Shown here piece by piece: positions 51,979-60,684 of a stretch of 64,000 nucleotides of DNA. The position numbers and the translations under genes were made by a program. The notes beneath the pieces are model-generated. The model had not been told where the DNA came from and did no database searches. It worked only from the letters and a program-made list of their open reading frames with translations. Source of the DNA: Prosthecobacter gellanilyticus (GTDB lineage Bacteria > Verrucomicrobiota > Verrucomicrobiia > Verrucomicrobiales > Verrucomicrobiaceae); assembly GCF_007992435.1 (NCBI RefSeq), contig NZ_BKAG01000015.1, positions 89,932 to 153,931 on the forward strand, given 5' to 3'. Every line of letters begins with the position of its first letter. The stretch's first letter is position 1.

Positions 51979-54243
51979 TCACTTCCTCACGTAGATCAGC
52001 ATTCGGTCGTGCACCAGCAGCACGAGGTCCAGCTTGCCATCCGCATTGAGATCCAGGGAAGTATAGTCATGCGGCTCGTTCTCGCGGCCGCTCTTGCCAC
52101 GAAAATGCGGATCCGTCTCGAAGATGCGGAAATACATGGCGCTGCTCCAGGCTGGCGGCGTCTTGCCATCCGGCTGGAAGAGCTCCAGCACCCGGCTCGC
52201 GCTGAAGTCCACCAGCGCGATGTCATCCACATCGAGGCCGGAGAAGGCCGCGGGAATGAGGTCGGAGGGCTTCGTGTCCTTCAACTCGGAATCAAAAGAC
52301 ACCAATGTGTCCAGCTTCATGGCGGAGCCACTGAGCGGCGTGATCTCAAAGCTCGTCTTGCTGATCACCAGCAGTTTGTCTCCCATCATGTGCATCTGCT
52401 CGGCCGAGAGAGATGACAGCGCATGCGTGCGACCCGCACGAAACACACCATCCGTTCCAGGCACCATCTCATGCAGTTTCTGCTGCGCGCTGTCCGCCAG
52501 GAGCACGGTCATATTGCCTTCCACCTTCGCCACCAGCACCGCGCTGAGCTGCGAGGTGGAATCCGGCGCGTTGAACTGCTCCACGGTCACGGCTTTGCCA
52601 TCCGCCCCCACCTTGAAGGCACGGGCGAGCTGGTCCTTGGCCACGATGATCTCGTCCTTGCCATCACCATTCACATCCGCGCTCGTCAGCGCCACGGGAG
52701 AGATCTTGTTCACCAGCGAATCCGGCAGACCTTCCGCACGCTTGAAAGGTGCCTTCGCATCCGTCTGGCTAAGCAGCACCTGCATCGGCGCCAGGGTGGA
52801 AAAGAGCGCGAGATCACCGCGCCCATCCTGATTCGCATCGATGACACGCACCGCGTTAGGCTTGCCAGTCGCGCTGGTCAGCTCCTGCGTGCTGGAGATG
52901 AATTTTTTCTCCGCGGCATTCCATTTCAAACTGAGCAGGTTCGCCTTCCCCTTCACGTCCGTCAGCACCAGGACGTTCGCCGTCTTCTCACCGGTCACAT
53001 TGCCCGCCGTGAGCGTGAGCAGCGTGTCCGTGCTCTGATGAATCACTTCTGGGTAGGCCAGACGGTCCTTCTGCCAGCGCGCCAGGCCGATGGACTTCTC
53101 TCCCGGGCTTGAGACAATCAACTCGGCCTTCTCATCTCCATCCACATCCGCGATGGCCAGCGTCTCGATGCCGCTCAGCGCCGGAAACTCACGGCCTTCG
53201 CGGAAAGAGCCGCCCTTCACACCCGCGAAGAACCACAGCCGCGCATTCTTGGCCTCCGTCAAAACCACGTCCTCGATGTCGTCGCCATTCAGATCACCAA
53301 ACGCCACCGCGCCGCCCTTCGCATCACTCGCCGGCATCGCATAGCGGATGCTCGCCGCCCGATCCGCGTTTGGCTCCACCGCGCCCGTGGCCAGCTTGGC
53401 GATCTCCACCATGCCGGTGCTGTCATGGATGTAGCCCAGACCTGTGGCCTTGCTGTCCTTGCCAAGCTTTACAGGATGCGTCCAGCAGCGGCTGGCCTCG
53501 GTCTCAAGCCGCCACTCCTCGCCAAAGGAAGCGCCTTCCTGCTGCAGGCGCACGAGCACCGCGTCCGCATCGGGCGAGGTGTAAAAAAGGTCCGCCTTGC
53601 CATCGCCATTCAGATCACCCGTGCGCAGGCCGCCGCAGCCAGACTGGCCGAGCACATAGCTCTTCACCTCGGCCCAACCATCTTTGCTTTGCAGCCAGAC
53701 CATCAGACGTGTGTCCGTCAGCAGCGCCAGGTCAGACTTGCCATCGCCATTCAGATCCAGGGACAGCAGTGATTCACTGTCATCCGCCGTCGAGTCGAGG
53801 ATGAACTCCTTCTTCTGCGTCCAGTCACCCGGCTTCGCGCCCTGCGTGCGCAGGATCAGCTTCTCCTCATCCGTCACATACGCGATGTCCGGGCGTTTGT
53901 CGCCGTTCCAGTCACCCACGGTCAAAGCGAAGGCGCTATGACCAATGACGAAGGGCTGCTTGTCAAAGCGTGAGATCTCCAGGATCGGATTCCAGCGGTC
54001 CGAGCGCGAGCTGCGCTCCGGCTCGCCAGGGCGGATGCCGTCCTTCCGCTGGATCAGGAACTCCAGACGGGCGCGATCCTGGTTGATGATCGCGATGTCC
54101 GTGAGCCCGTCGCCATTGAAGTCCGCCGCGCGCGGGCAGGACGTGTTCCAGTCCAGCTTCACCACCTCCGGCCCCTCGAAGTAGAGCTTGTCAGCCGCGA
54201 AGGCAGAGGTGGAAGTCAGAAGAGCAAGAGCGAGCGAACGCAT
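51979..54243 (-). CDS. secreted FG-GAP/VCBS repeat protein
   Basis: Encodes 754 residues with signal peptide MRSLALALLTSTSAFAAD; the start at 54243 avoids reading the upstream repeat as protein. Calcium-binding-like FG-GAP units recur: FNGDGLTDIA, WNGDKRPDIA, LNGDGKSDLA, LNGDGKADLF, DGDEKAELIV, NQDGRGDLAL, NGDGKDEIIV and NADGKLDLVL. This predicts a beta propeller of seven or more blades. Role unknown; such proteins often bind polysaccharide or cell-surface partners. Upstream of guaB is separated by a convergent-free 138 bp gap. Confidence 0.85.
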   Translation of the reverse strand: MRSLALALLTSTSAFAADKLYFEGPEVVKLDWNTSCPRAADFNGDGLTDIAIINQDRARLEFLIQRKDGIRPGEPERSSRSDRWNPILEISRFDKQPFVIGHSAFALTVGDWNGDKRPDIAYVTDEEKLILRTQGAKPGDWTQKKEFILDSTADDSESLLSLDLNGDGKSDLALLTDTRLMVWLQSKDGWAEVKSYVLGQSGCGGLRTGDLNGDGKADLFYTSPDADAVLVRLQQEGASFGEEWRLETEASRCWTHPVKLGKDSKATGLGYIHDSTGMVEIAKLATGAVEPNADRAASIRYAMPASDAKGGAVAFGDLNGDDIEDVVLTEAKNARLWFFAGVKGGSFREGREFPALSGIETLAIADVDGDEKAELIVSSPGEKSIGLARWQKDRLAYPEVIHQSTDTLLTLTAGNVTGEKTANVLVLTDVKGKANLLSLKWNAAEKKFISSTQELTSATGKPNAVRVIDANQDGRGDLALFSTLAPMQVLLSQTDAKAPFKRAEGLPDSLVNKISPVALTSADVNGDGKDEIIVAKDQLARAFKVGADGKAVTVEQFNAPDSTSQLSAVLVAKVEGNMTVLLADSAQQKLHEMVPGTDGVFRAGRTHALSSLSAEQMHMMGDKLLVISKTSFEITPLSGSAMKLDTLVSFDSELKDTKPSDLIPAAFSGLDVDDIALVDFSASRVLELFQPDGKTPPAWSSAMYFRIFETDPHFRGKSGRENEPHDYTSLDLNADGKLDLVLLVHDRMLIYVRK

Positions 54244-54410
54244 GGGAGAGAAATGACGAATGAGTAAGCACGAATGACGAAAGAATGACGAAGCCCGAAT
54301 AACAAAAGATGAGTCCATGAAAGGGAGCTCTGCACCTTGGTCAGATTCGAGCTTCGGATTTCGTGCTTCCTTCGTCATTCGGAAATTCGTCATGAGTCAT
54401 TCAAAAGGCC
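54244..54410. repeat. large imperfect inverted repeat rich in ATGACGAA units
   Basis: The left half carries several AATGACGAA/CACGAATGACGAA units (about 54252-54300) and the right half their complements (TTCGTGCTTC, TTCGTCATTCGG, ATTCGTCATGAGTCATTC; about 54360-54404). It resembles a short dispersed element. It would translate as an N-terminal extension of the FG-GAP protein, which I judge spurious. Confidence 0.55.
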
Positions 54411-54449
54411 GCGCAAGGCCCTGATGACATCACCAGGGCCGCCGGCCTT

Positions 54450-56285
54450 TTACTGAACAGGCTTGGACAACATCCGCACATGGAATGCCTCGGGAAGGTT
54501 GTAGTTGGCGGAGGCTTCCGTGCCGAGGTACTTCTTGAACATCTCGTCGGAAGGACGGGCAGCCGGGTCGAACCACTCGGTCAGGTCATCACTGGCAGCT
54601 TCGGTCTCACCAGCGGCATCAGCCTTGGGGCCTTTGCCCGGACCTTTTTTCTTCGCGGCACCGCCGCTCTTCTTCTTGCCTGCGGCCTGCTTCTGCACCG
54701 CCGTCATGGCATCCACCACCAGCAGCAGCTGCTTGCTGGCATCTGCCACACCGAGGCCAAAGTAGTTCTTCGGCAGGGAGGCGATGAGATCCTGCGTGCG
54801 TGGAGAGTCCCAAATGCTCGGGCCGGCAGGTTCCTTCATGCGAGACAGCACCTTTTTCAGCACTTCTTGTTTGCCGGTGCTGAAGAGCAGGTAGTCCTTC
54901 GTCAGGCAGTAACCGATCTCTGTGGAAGCTGCGCCCGGGGTCGCAGCCTGGCTGGCCTTGTACGTGCTGATCGTGTGACCGAGATACTCGGTGTCCTCAA
55001 AAGCCGCGCCGAATCCCTGGCCCACGAACTTCTTCAGGCTCTCCAGCACTCCCACAAGCTTCGCGTGGTCCTTCACCTTGATGCCAAAGACCTGGCTCTG
55101 CTCCAGAGCCTCGCCATCGCTGGTAGTGATGATTTCATCACCCAGGCTTCCAAAGAGGTCCTCTTTGATCTTGAAGCCCATCTGCTGCTCGATCTGGCTG
55201 ATCTGCATGGTCGCCATCATCGCCACAGGACCCAGCTTGTTCACGATGCCAAGCAGACCGCTGTAGATCTCCTCCAGGCTCTGGCGGCCCACCTGGCCGG
55301 AAAGCACGTCCGCCGGGATGAAGGCAGGCAGCGGCACGTCTGTGCTGGTGCCGCGGAAGAGGGTGAGCAGGCCGGTGGGATTCGCCGGGTGCAGCAGGCC
55401 GAAGTCGATGCGTGACTCCTTGTCATTCAGATCGACCGCAAAACCGATGGACTGAAATTCCTTCGTGCCGAGCGCCTCGAAAATGGTCTTCGGGTCGATG
55501 GGCATCGCCGACTGGCCGCTCTTCATGGTCTTGGTCAGCGTCTGCTCCAGCCATTTCATCAGCGTCTCGCCATTCACATAAGCGGTGATGTCAGCGGTGC
55601 CATCGGAAAGCTGGGCATGGCGGTTGATGTGGCTGGTCACGGTCTCAGAGACCTCGCCATTGCCGCTCTTCACCGCCGAGATGAGGTACTCCAGCAGGGC
55701 AGGCTTGTCCCCGATGATGAGCGTTCCATCCACAAAAGCGTAGGCTTGTTTCCACTTCGCGTCCGCCTCTTCAGACACCGCCAGCACGTTCAGCGGCACA
55801 CCGGCCACGTCCTTGGTCAGCTTGCGCAGTTCCTTGTCTTCCGTCAGATCTTCGTCCACATCCTTGGCCAGCAGTTCCTCCCACTTCGCCTGCTGATCGC
55901 CCACTTCCATGAGGATGGCGAAAGGCTTGCCGGCCGTGTCTTCCATGTCCTCGGGGCTGTCTCCCGCGATGACCAGGAGCACGCTGCCCTGGATGCGCTT
56001 CAGATTGGCCTCCAGGCCTTCACCCGTGCCTTCTTTAAATTCCTTGTCCCAGGCAGGCTCGCCATCTTTGTAAACAGGCGCGATCCACTTCTTGAACTCA
56101 GGGTCCGCGATCATCTTGCCGTAGCCGCTCTTCTCCCAGTCAGTCATGAGCTCGGGAGCATCTTTGATCGCGAAATAGCCCACCGTGTTCTTCGGCAGGA
56201 GCTTGAGCCATTGCTCAAGCTTCGCGGCCTGGGCGGGAAGCGCCAGCAAGGCCAGCGCGCTGATAAGGGTGAGGGTATGCTTCAT
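54450..56285 (-). CDS. secreted DUF3352-like protein, unknown function
   Basis: Encodes 611 residues with signal peptide MKHTLTLISALALLALPAQA. LLPKNTVGYFAIKDAPELM at the start and the repeated pattern AYVNGETLMKWLEQTL, LFGSLGDEIITTSDGEAL and GYCLTKDYLLFSTGKQEVL resemble DUF3352-type proteins, which have two similar alpha/beta halves. A Lys/Gly/Ala-rich insert (AAGKKKSGGAAKKKGPGKG) lies near residue 545. Function unknown. Between the FG-GAP and protease genes, all same strand but with gaps. Confidence 0.55.
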   Translation of the reverse strand: MKHTLTLISALALLALPAQAAKLEQWLKLLPKNTVGYFAIKDAPELMTDWEKSGYGKMIADPEFKKWIAPVYKDGEPAWDKEFKEGTGEGLEANLKRIQGSVLLVIAGDSPEDMEDTAGKPFAILMEVGDQQAKWEELLAKDVDEDLTEDKELRKLTKDVAGVPLNVLAVSEEADAKWKQAYAFVDGTLIIGDKPALLEYLISAVKSGNGEVSETVTSHINRHAQLSDGTADITAYVNGETLMKWLEQTLTKTMKSGQSAMPIDPKTIFEALGTKEFQSIGFAVDLNDKESRIDFGLLHPANPTGLLTLFRGTSTDVPLPAFIPADVLSGQVGRQSLEEIYSGLLGIVNKLGPVAMMATMQISQIEQQMGFKIKEDLFGSLGDEIITTSDGEALEQSQVFGIKVKDHAKLVGVLESLKKFVGQGFGAAFEDTEYLGHTISTYKASQAATPGAASTEIGYCLTKDYLLFSTGKQEVLKKVLSRMKEPAGPSIWDSPRTQDLIASLPKNYFGLGVADASKQLLLVVDAMTAVQKQAAGKKKSGGAAKKKGPGKGPKADAAGETEAASDDLTEWFDPAARPSDEMFKKYLGTEASANYNLPEAFHVRMLSKPVQ

Positions 56286-56356
56286 GGAAACAGATGAATG
56301 AGTGAATGAATAAACAATAAGTTAGGCAATGAGGAGCTTTCCCTCCGCAGAAAAGA

Positions 56357-57337
56357 TCACGGGGCTTCTTTGGGAGATTCTTTGTTCGCAGGCGGTGCCG
56401 GTGGCGGCAGGTAGCGGAAGCCGGCATTCGGATTACGCGGGTCGAAGGCGAAGGCGTCGCGGTTCTTCAGAAACAGTTTCAGCACATTCCCGGGAATGGA
56501 GAAGCCTAGCCCTTCCACCCCCATGCCGGCGATCTTCATGTTGTTCACGCCGATCACCTCGCCACGGCCGTTGAAGAGCGGACCGCCCGAGTTACCGGGA
56601 TTGATCTGCGTCGTGCTCTGGATGTACCAGCGTCCGCCGCTCTCACGAGATTTGATGCTCACGATCCCTTGTGAAACACTGCGCTCAAAGCCCAGCGGGC
56701 TGCCGATGGCAAACACCCCCTGCCCTTGCGTCAGCGAGTCCGAATCTCCCAGCGGCACATAGGGCAGCGTGTCCACCGCCGGATCGTCGATCTGCAGCAC
56801 GGCAAGATCGAGGAAGCCGTTCATGGCGATGATCTTCACCTTCGTGAAAGCCTGCTTCTCCAGCCCGTCCTGCTTCTTCCGATACACCACCACCGTCAGC
56901 TCGCGCTCACCGGCGATCACGTGCTGGTTCGTCACCACATAACCAAGTTTGTTGATGATGAATCCCGAGCCCAGCCCGGAGGCCGTCTGGATCTGCACCA
57001 CCGCCTCGGCCACACGCTCCACATTCTTTTCCACCGCCAGCGGCTCGCGGCCTGGCTCCACAAAATAAATGTCCTCGCCACGGCTGGCCGAAACATTCGA
57101 ACCAGTGTTCACCGTCGCGGCGATCTTCTCCATCTTGGCGATCTCCGCACGCGGCACGCTGAGCACGGTGAAGCCAAGATCCAGCAGGATCATGTCATCA
57201 CGCTCCCTCAGGATCTGCCCCTGCATGGAGGTTCCGTTTTTCAATACCACCTGAGTGCCATCGGCTGCCTGGGCACCCAAGGCGCCGCAAAAGCATGCCG
57301 TGAGCGCCGCTCTCCTGATCTTGATGCCAAAATTCAT
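56357..57337 (-). CDS. trypsin-like serine protease (S1C, DegP/HtrA-like) without PDZ
   Basis: Encodes 326 residues from the ATG at 57337, with a signal peptide to about residue 25. A short SH3-like or beta strand region (VVLKNGTSMQGQILRERDDM) precedes the protease domain with His139 in VVTNQHVIAG, Asp177 in FLDLAVLQI and Ser250 in INPGNSGGPLF. No PDZ domain follows, unlike HtrA/DegP; it ends in a Pro-rich tail. Likely a periplasmic quality-control protease. Confidence 0.87.
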   Translation of the reverse strand: MNFGIKIRRAALTACFCGALGAQAADGTQVVLKNGTSMQGQILRERDDMILLDLGFTVLSVPRAEIAKMEKIAATVNTGSNVSASRGEDIYFVEPGREPLAVEKNVERVAEAVVQIQTASGLGSGFIINKLGYVVTNQHVIAGERELTVVVYRKKQDGLEKQAFTKVKIIAMNGFLDLAVLQIDDPAVDTLPYVPLGDSDSLTQGQGVFAIGSPLGFERSVSQGIVSIKSRESGGRWYIQSTTQINPGNSGGPLFNGRGEVIGVNNMKIAGMGVEGLGFSIPGNVLKLFLKNRDAFAFDPRNPNAGFRYLPPPAPPANKESPKEAP

Positions 57338-57422
57338 CACGAGCACAAACGCTAGCGTGCGCCTCCACGCTTACTAGGACTTTTCTTTCTTCAGCGGATT
57401 TTTTGCAAACGGCCCCGATCCT

Positions 57423-57857
57423 TCATCTTCCCAGATATTCACCCGGAATCACTTCCTCCTCACCGCCATCTGCATGGATGGCCTCCGCGATCACACGATT
57501 GGTGATCTCCTCCAGATAGGTTTTGAGCACCTCGCTGAGTTCCAGAAACTCCGGCCAAAGCGTCTCATCCACAAAACTCCGCGGCACCCGCACCATCACC
57601 GTGTTCCGCCGCTGCCGAGCGTAGCGGTAAGGCCGCAGCTCATACCGCCGCAGCAGAGCCAGAAACAGCTTCTTCGACCACCCGTCCATGAGCGTGAACC
57701 GGTACTCGATCGCCCGCTCCACCTTCGAAGTCGCATCCAGCCGCTGCCGGATCCGCGCCATCGCCTCCGCCGCCGCTTCCTTCTCCCCCGCCGTCGCCGC
57801 ACCGGCATACAGCCGCTCGATCTTCCGGAGCTTTTCGAGGAGGTCACTTTCGCGCAT
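57423..57857 (-). CDS. conserved hypothetical with DUF2786-like N-terminus
   Basis: Encodes 144 residues. The N-terminus SDLLEKLRKIERLYAGAATAGEKEAA resembles the helical DUF2786 motif. The rest, FTLMDGWSKKLFLALLRRYELRP, RQRRNTVMVRVPRSFV and WPEFLELSEVLKTYL, is a pattern I recall from a widespread small bacterial protein of unknown role. No export signal. Downstream of a repeat-rich gap. Confidence 0.6.
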   Translation of the reverse strand: MRESDLLEKLRKIERLYAGAATAGEKEAAAEAMARIRQRLDATSKVERAIEYRFTLMDGWSKKLFLALLRRYELRPYRYARQRRNTVMVRVPRSFVDETLWPEFLELSEVLKTYLEEITNRVIAEAIHADGGEEEVIPGEYLGR

Positions 57858-58349
57858 GGCAGTTGAGTCGCCCCACCCTTTGCCAGCACCTTGCCCAAAA
57901 ATCCAACCTGGATTTGGCCGGATTCACCTGGATCGCTCCCACGATGCCAGAACTCCCCAATCCCACACCACTCGGATCCGGTCGGATTTGGTCGGATTGA
58001 CTTCCAAAGTGGCCAGCTTTCTCCGAAAGTTGAGCCTCGGCCGGATTCCGCGCGGCACCCTTCTGAAATCCCACCTGGATCCACTTGGATTTGGCTGGAT
58101 CGGCCCTTCTTCGAAACAACGGTCAACCACCGTAAACGATCGTAAACGGCTCCCCGTCATCCCCTCCCAATCTCCAAATCTCCTGTGAAAAAAGTGCACT
58201 CATAGCCCCGCAACCTCCACCACCTCCCCTCATCCTCCAACGGACCCAAGCGGACCCTTTGGACACCGCGCCACTCTTCCCAAAAACAAACCAGCCGGAA
58301 CCTCACGGCCCCGGCTGGCAAAAAGCGATCACTTAAAACGCTCGGCGAA
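57858..58349. other. repeat-rich intergenic region
   Basis: Near-copies of YGGATTTGGYYGGAT occur at 57909-57924, 57983-57997 and 58086-58100, with further CCTGGATC and CGGATT units between. CTCCCAATCTCC then TCTCCTGTGAAAAA (58164-58192) echoes a copy at 249-269. The desaturase terminator is at the far end. No gene seen. Confidence 0.5.
58281..58318 (-). terminator. intrinsic terminator of the desaturase gene
   Basis: On the minus strand CCAGCCGG (58318-58311) pairs with CCGGCTGG (58298-58291), followed by TTTGTTTTTGG. It lies about 30 bp after the desaturase stop. Stem and loop (GAGGTTCCGGCTG) resemble the rplT terminator. Confidence 0.75.
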
Positions 58350-59375
58350 TCACGCAGCGGCCTTCACCTTTTTCAGGTGGCTGTACCCCACCAGCTTCCG
58401 GGACTCCTCGTCCCAAAGACGCAGGCTCGCGCACTTCAGGCTCTTCCAGAAGGTCAGCGGCTCGATGGACTGGAACAGCGGATGCGAATTGTGGCAGCGC
58501 TCCAGATGGTAGTTCGGGATCTTCGAGCTCAGGTGATGGATATGGTGGTAGCCAATGTTCCCCGTGAACCACTGGAGGATTTTTGGCAGCTTGTAGAAGG
58601 AGCTGCCTTCCAGCGCGGCCGTGGTGTAGTTCCACTCGTCGTGGGTCTCCCAGTACACGTCCTCATACTGATGCTGCACATAGAACATCCAGATGCCGGC
58701 TGCGCCTGCCACCATCGTGACCGGAAGCTGCATCATGAGGTAGTTCTGCCAGCCAAACAGCCAGCTCCAGAGCGCCGCCCAAAGCGCGAGCGCGATGTTC
58801 ATGGTCATCACCGACTTACGATCCTTGCCCTTCGCGCCGGAAGACGGAAAGCGCTGGTAGATCACAAACATGGCCAGAGGTGCGACCACAAAAAGGATGA
58901 CCGGATTGCGCGCCAGACGATAGGCGAACTTCTTCCAGCGGGAGGCTTCCAGATACTCCTGCACGGTCAGCGTCCAGATATCACCCTCACCGCGGCGGTC
59001 CAGGTCTCCCGATGTGGCATGGTGCACATTGTGCTGCCAGCGCCAGTGACCGTAGGGGGTCAGAGTCAGCATGCCCGTGAAGAAGCCCACGATCTCGTTC
59101 GCCTTCCTCGACTTGAAGTAGGAGCAGTGGCAGCAGTCATGGAAGATGATGAAGGTGCGCACAATTAGCAGACCGGCCAGCAGGGACAGACCCAAAGTCA
59201 GCCAGTAGGAAACGGCCAGACTCAGGTACATCAGATACCAAGTCACAAAATACGGCACAAGCGTGTTCACCATCTGCCACACAGCGCGCGGCACGGAGGG
59301 AACCTGAAACTGAGCAACGATCTCTTTCCATTCTGCGATGGAAGGCAGGGGACGGCGGGCGGAGGATTCGGTCAT
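58350..59375 (-). CDS. membrane fatty acid desaturase
   Basis: Inserts a double bond into acyl chains with a di-iron centre at the membrane surface. Encodes 341 residues with four or more spans. The three His boxes are HDCCH (79-83), HNVHH (115-119) and HHIHH (277-281), as in acyl-lipid delta-12/omega-6 type desaturases (DesA-like). YGHWRWQHNVHHATSGDLDR is a good match to that family. Likely adjusts membrane fluidity. Single gene with its own terminator. Confidence 0.9.
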   Translation of the reverse strand: MTESSARRPLPSIAEWKEIVAQFQVPSVPRAVWQMVNTLVPYFVTWYLMYLSLAVSYWLTLGLSLLAGLLIVRTFIIFHDCCHCSYFKSRKANEIVGFFTGMLTLTPYGHWRWQHNVHHATSGDLDRRGEGDIWTLTVQEYLEASRWKKFAYRLARNPVILFVVAPLAMFVIYQRFPSSGAKGKDRKSVMTMNIALALWAALWSWLFGWQNYLMMQLPVTMVAGAAGIWMFYVQHQYEDVYWETHDEWNYTTAALEGSSFYKLPKILQWFTGNIGYHHIHHLSSKIPNYHLERCHNSHPLFQSIEPLTFWKSLKCASLRLWDEESRKLVGYSHLKKVKAAA

Positions 59376-59610
59376 GGGTTAGAGGAAGCCCTCTTGTAGC
59401 ACATTTTCGGTATTTCGTCTGTGAATTTTTTGAGACAAAGTCGCTTTAAGGCCTCAAGGGCGGCCCTTCTCAGAGGGCAAACCCAGCTTTTCCGCTCAAA
59501 TGAGGCGCAGGAAAAAACCAATAAGGCGGGGCATTCATACCCCTCCGCCTCCAGACTCAGGCGGCGACTTCGGCCTAGACAGGAACCCTCATCGCCTGTG
59601 GCTACCCACG
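59376..59610. other. intergenic region
   Basis: A 235 bp gap between the desaturase and LysR stop. I see no gene. A T-rich start at about 59400-59440 may include the desaturase promoter. Confidence 0.4.
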
Positions 59611-60534
59611 CTACTTGATCACCCCAGACCAGCCAATCCGGTTGCCTGCGATCAGCCGGCTGATGCCCACAAAAAGCGTCTCCCCAAAATTGCACGGGTA
59701 GTTGTTCCGATGACACACCACCCACTCCCGCACCGGCGGCTTCCGACCCAGCGGCAGCGAGGTCAGCAGCCCCTTGTCCAGCTCCTCCGCCGCCAGCCAC
59801 GCCGGGATGATGCCCACTCCCATGTCCAGCCGCACCAGTTCCTTGATCACCTCCTCATTACCAATCTCGATGAACGGCTGGATCACGATCTTCTCCCGGC
59901 TCCAGTAGTCATCGATCAGCCGCTTCGTGTGGGACCGGCTCTCCGTCAGAATGAAACGCTGCGCCGCGATCTCCGCGCGGTTCACCTTCTGCGCCCGTGC
60001 CCAGGGATGCTGCGGATGCGTGATGAAGGACAGCACATCCGAGGCCACCGGGATGCAGGTCAAATTGCGATGATCCGGCGTGCGCGGGCACAAGCCCAGA
60101 TCAATGCGCCCCTCCGCCAGATCCTGGGCGATGCTCGCTGCCGAGCCCTGCGTGATCTGGATGGACATCTGCGGGCAGCTTTCCTTCAACTCCCGGATCA
60201 CCGCAGGAATGAGGTACTGACAGGCCGTGGGGCTGGCCCCGATTCGCAGCCGCGCCGCCCGCCGGTCTGCTCCAGTGCTCCCCGTCTGCATCTGCTGCAG
60301 GGATTGCAGGATCTCCTGAGCCTGTGCCAGCAGCCGCGTCCCCTCGTCCGTGAGCAGCATGCGCCGTGTGGTGCGCTCAAACAGCACCTTTCCCAGGGAC
60401 TCCTCAAAGGCCTTCAACGCATGCGAAATCGCTGACGGGGTCAGATTCAGCTCCCGCGCCGCGAGCTTCATATTGCCGGTGCGGGCGAGCGTGACAAACA
60501 CGCGCAGGTGTCGGGTTTCCACAAGGGTCTCCAT
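59611..60534 (-). CDS. LysR family transcriptional regulator
   Basis: Encodes 307 residues from the ATG at 60534. The winged helix-turn-helix is at about 10-65 (RHLRVFVTLARTGNMKLAA, then LNLTPSAISHALKAFEESL). The effector-binding domain follows, with LRIGASPTACQYLIP. It diverges from the NrtA/NasS-like gene with cynS behind it, so it may sense cyanate, nitrate or a related compound and control that unit, as CynR does in other bacteria; the ligand is inference. Confidence 0.88.
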   Translation of the reverse strand: METLVETRHLRVFVTLARTGNMKLAARELNLTPSAISHALKAFEESLGKVLFERTTRRMLLTDEGTRLLAQAQEILQSLQQMQTGSTGADRRAARLRIGASPTACQYLIPAVIRELKESCPQMSIQITQGSAASIAQDLAEGRIDLGLCPRTPDHRNLTCIPVASDVLSFITHPQHPWARAQKVNRAEIAAQRFILTESRSHTKRLIDDYWSREKIVIQPFIEIGNEEVIKELVRLDMGVGIIPAWLAAEELDKGLLTSLPLGRKPPVREWVVCHRNNYPCNFGETLFVGISRLIAGNRIGWSGVIK

Positions 60535-60684
60535 GGCGTGATGGATAAGCGGAGCAGTGAATTCCAGCAATGAAGGTTCCAAATCTTTGCTGAATCTTGT
60601 TCATTAATCGGCAGAAATTGTTTCACTCAGTTCGCCAAAACTTGAATGGGCTGGAAGCAAAACTGCGGGCACGAGTCACTCATC
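60535..60684. promoter_or_regulatory. divergent regulatory region of the cyanase locus
   Basis: This 150 bp region between the LysR gene and its divergent target contains TGAA-TCTTG-TTCA (60591-60603), an interrupted dyad of the T-N11-A kind bound by LysR proteins, close to CATTAATCG. It is the most likely operator; -35/-10 elements are not clear. Confidence 0.35.

Noticed and set aside
54244..54393. In-frame 50-residue N-terminal extension of the FG-GAP protein
   Set aside because: It is translated from an inverted repeat and would bury the signal peptide starting at 54243.
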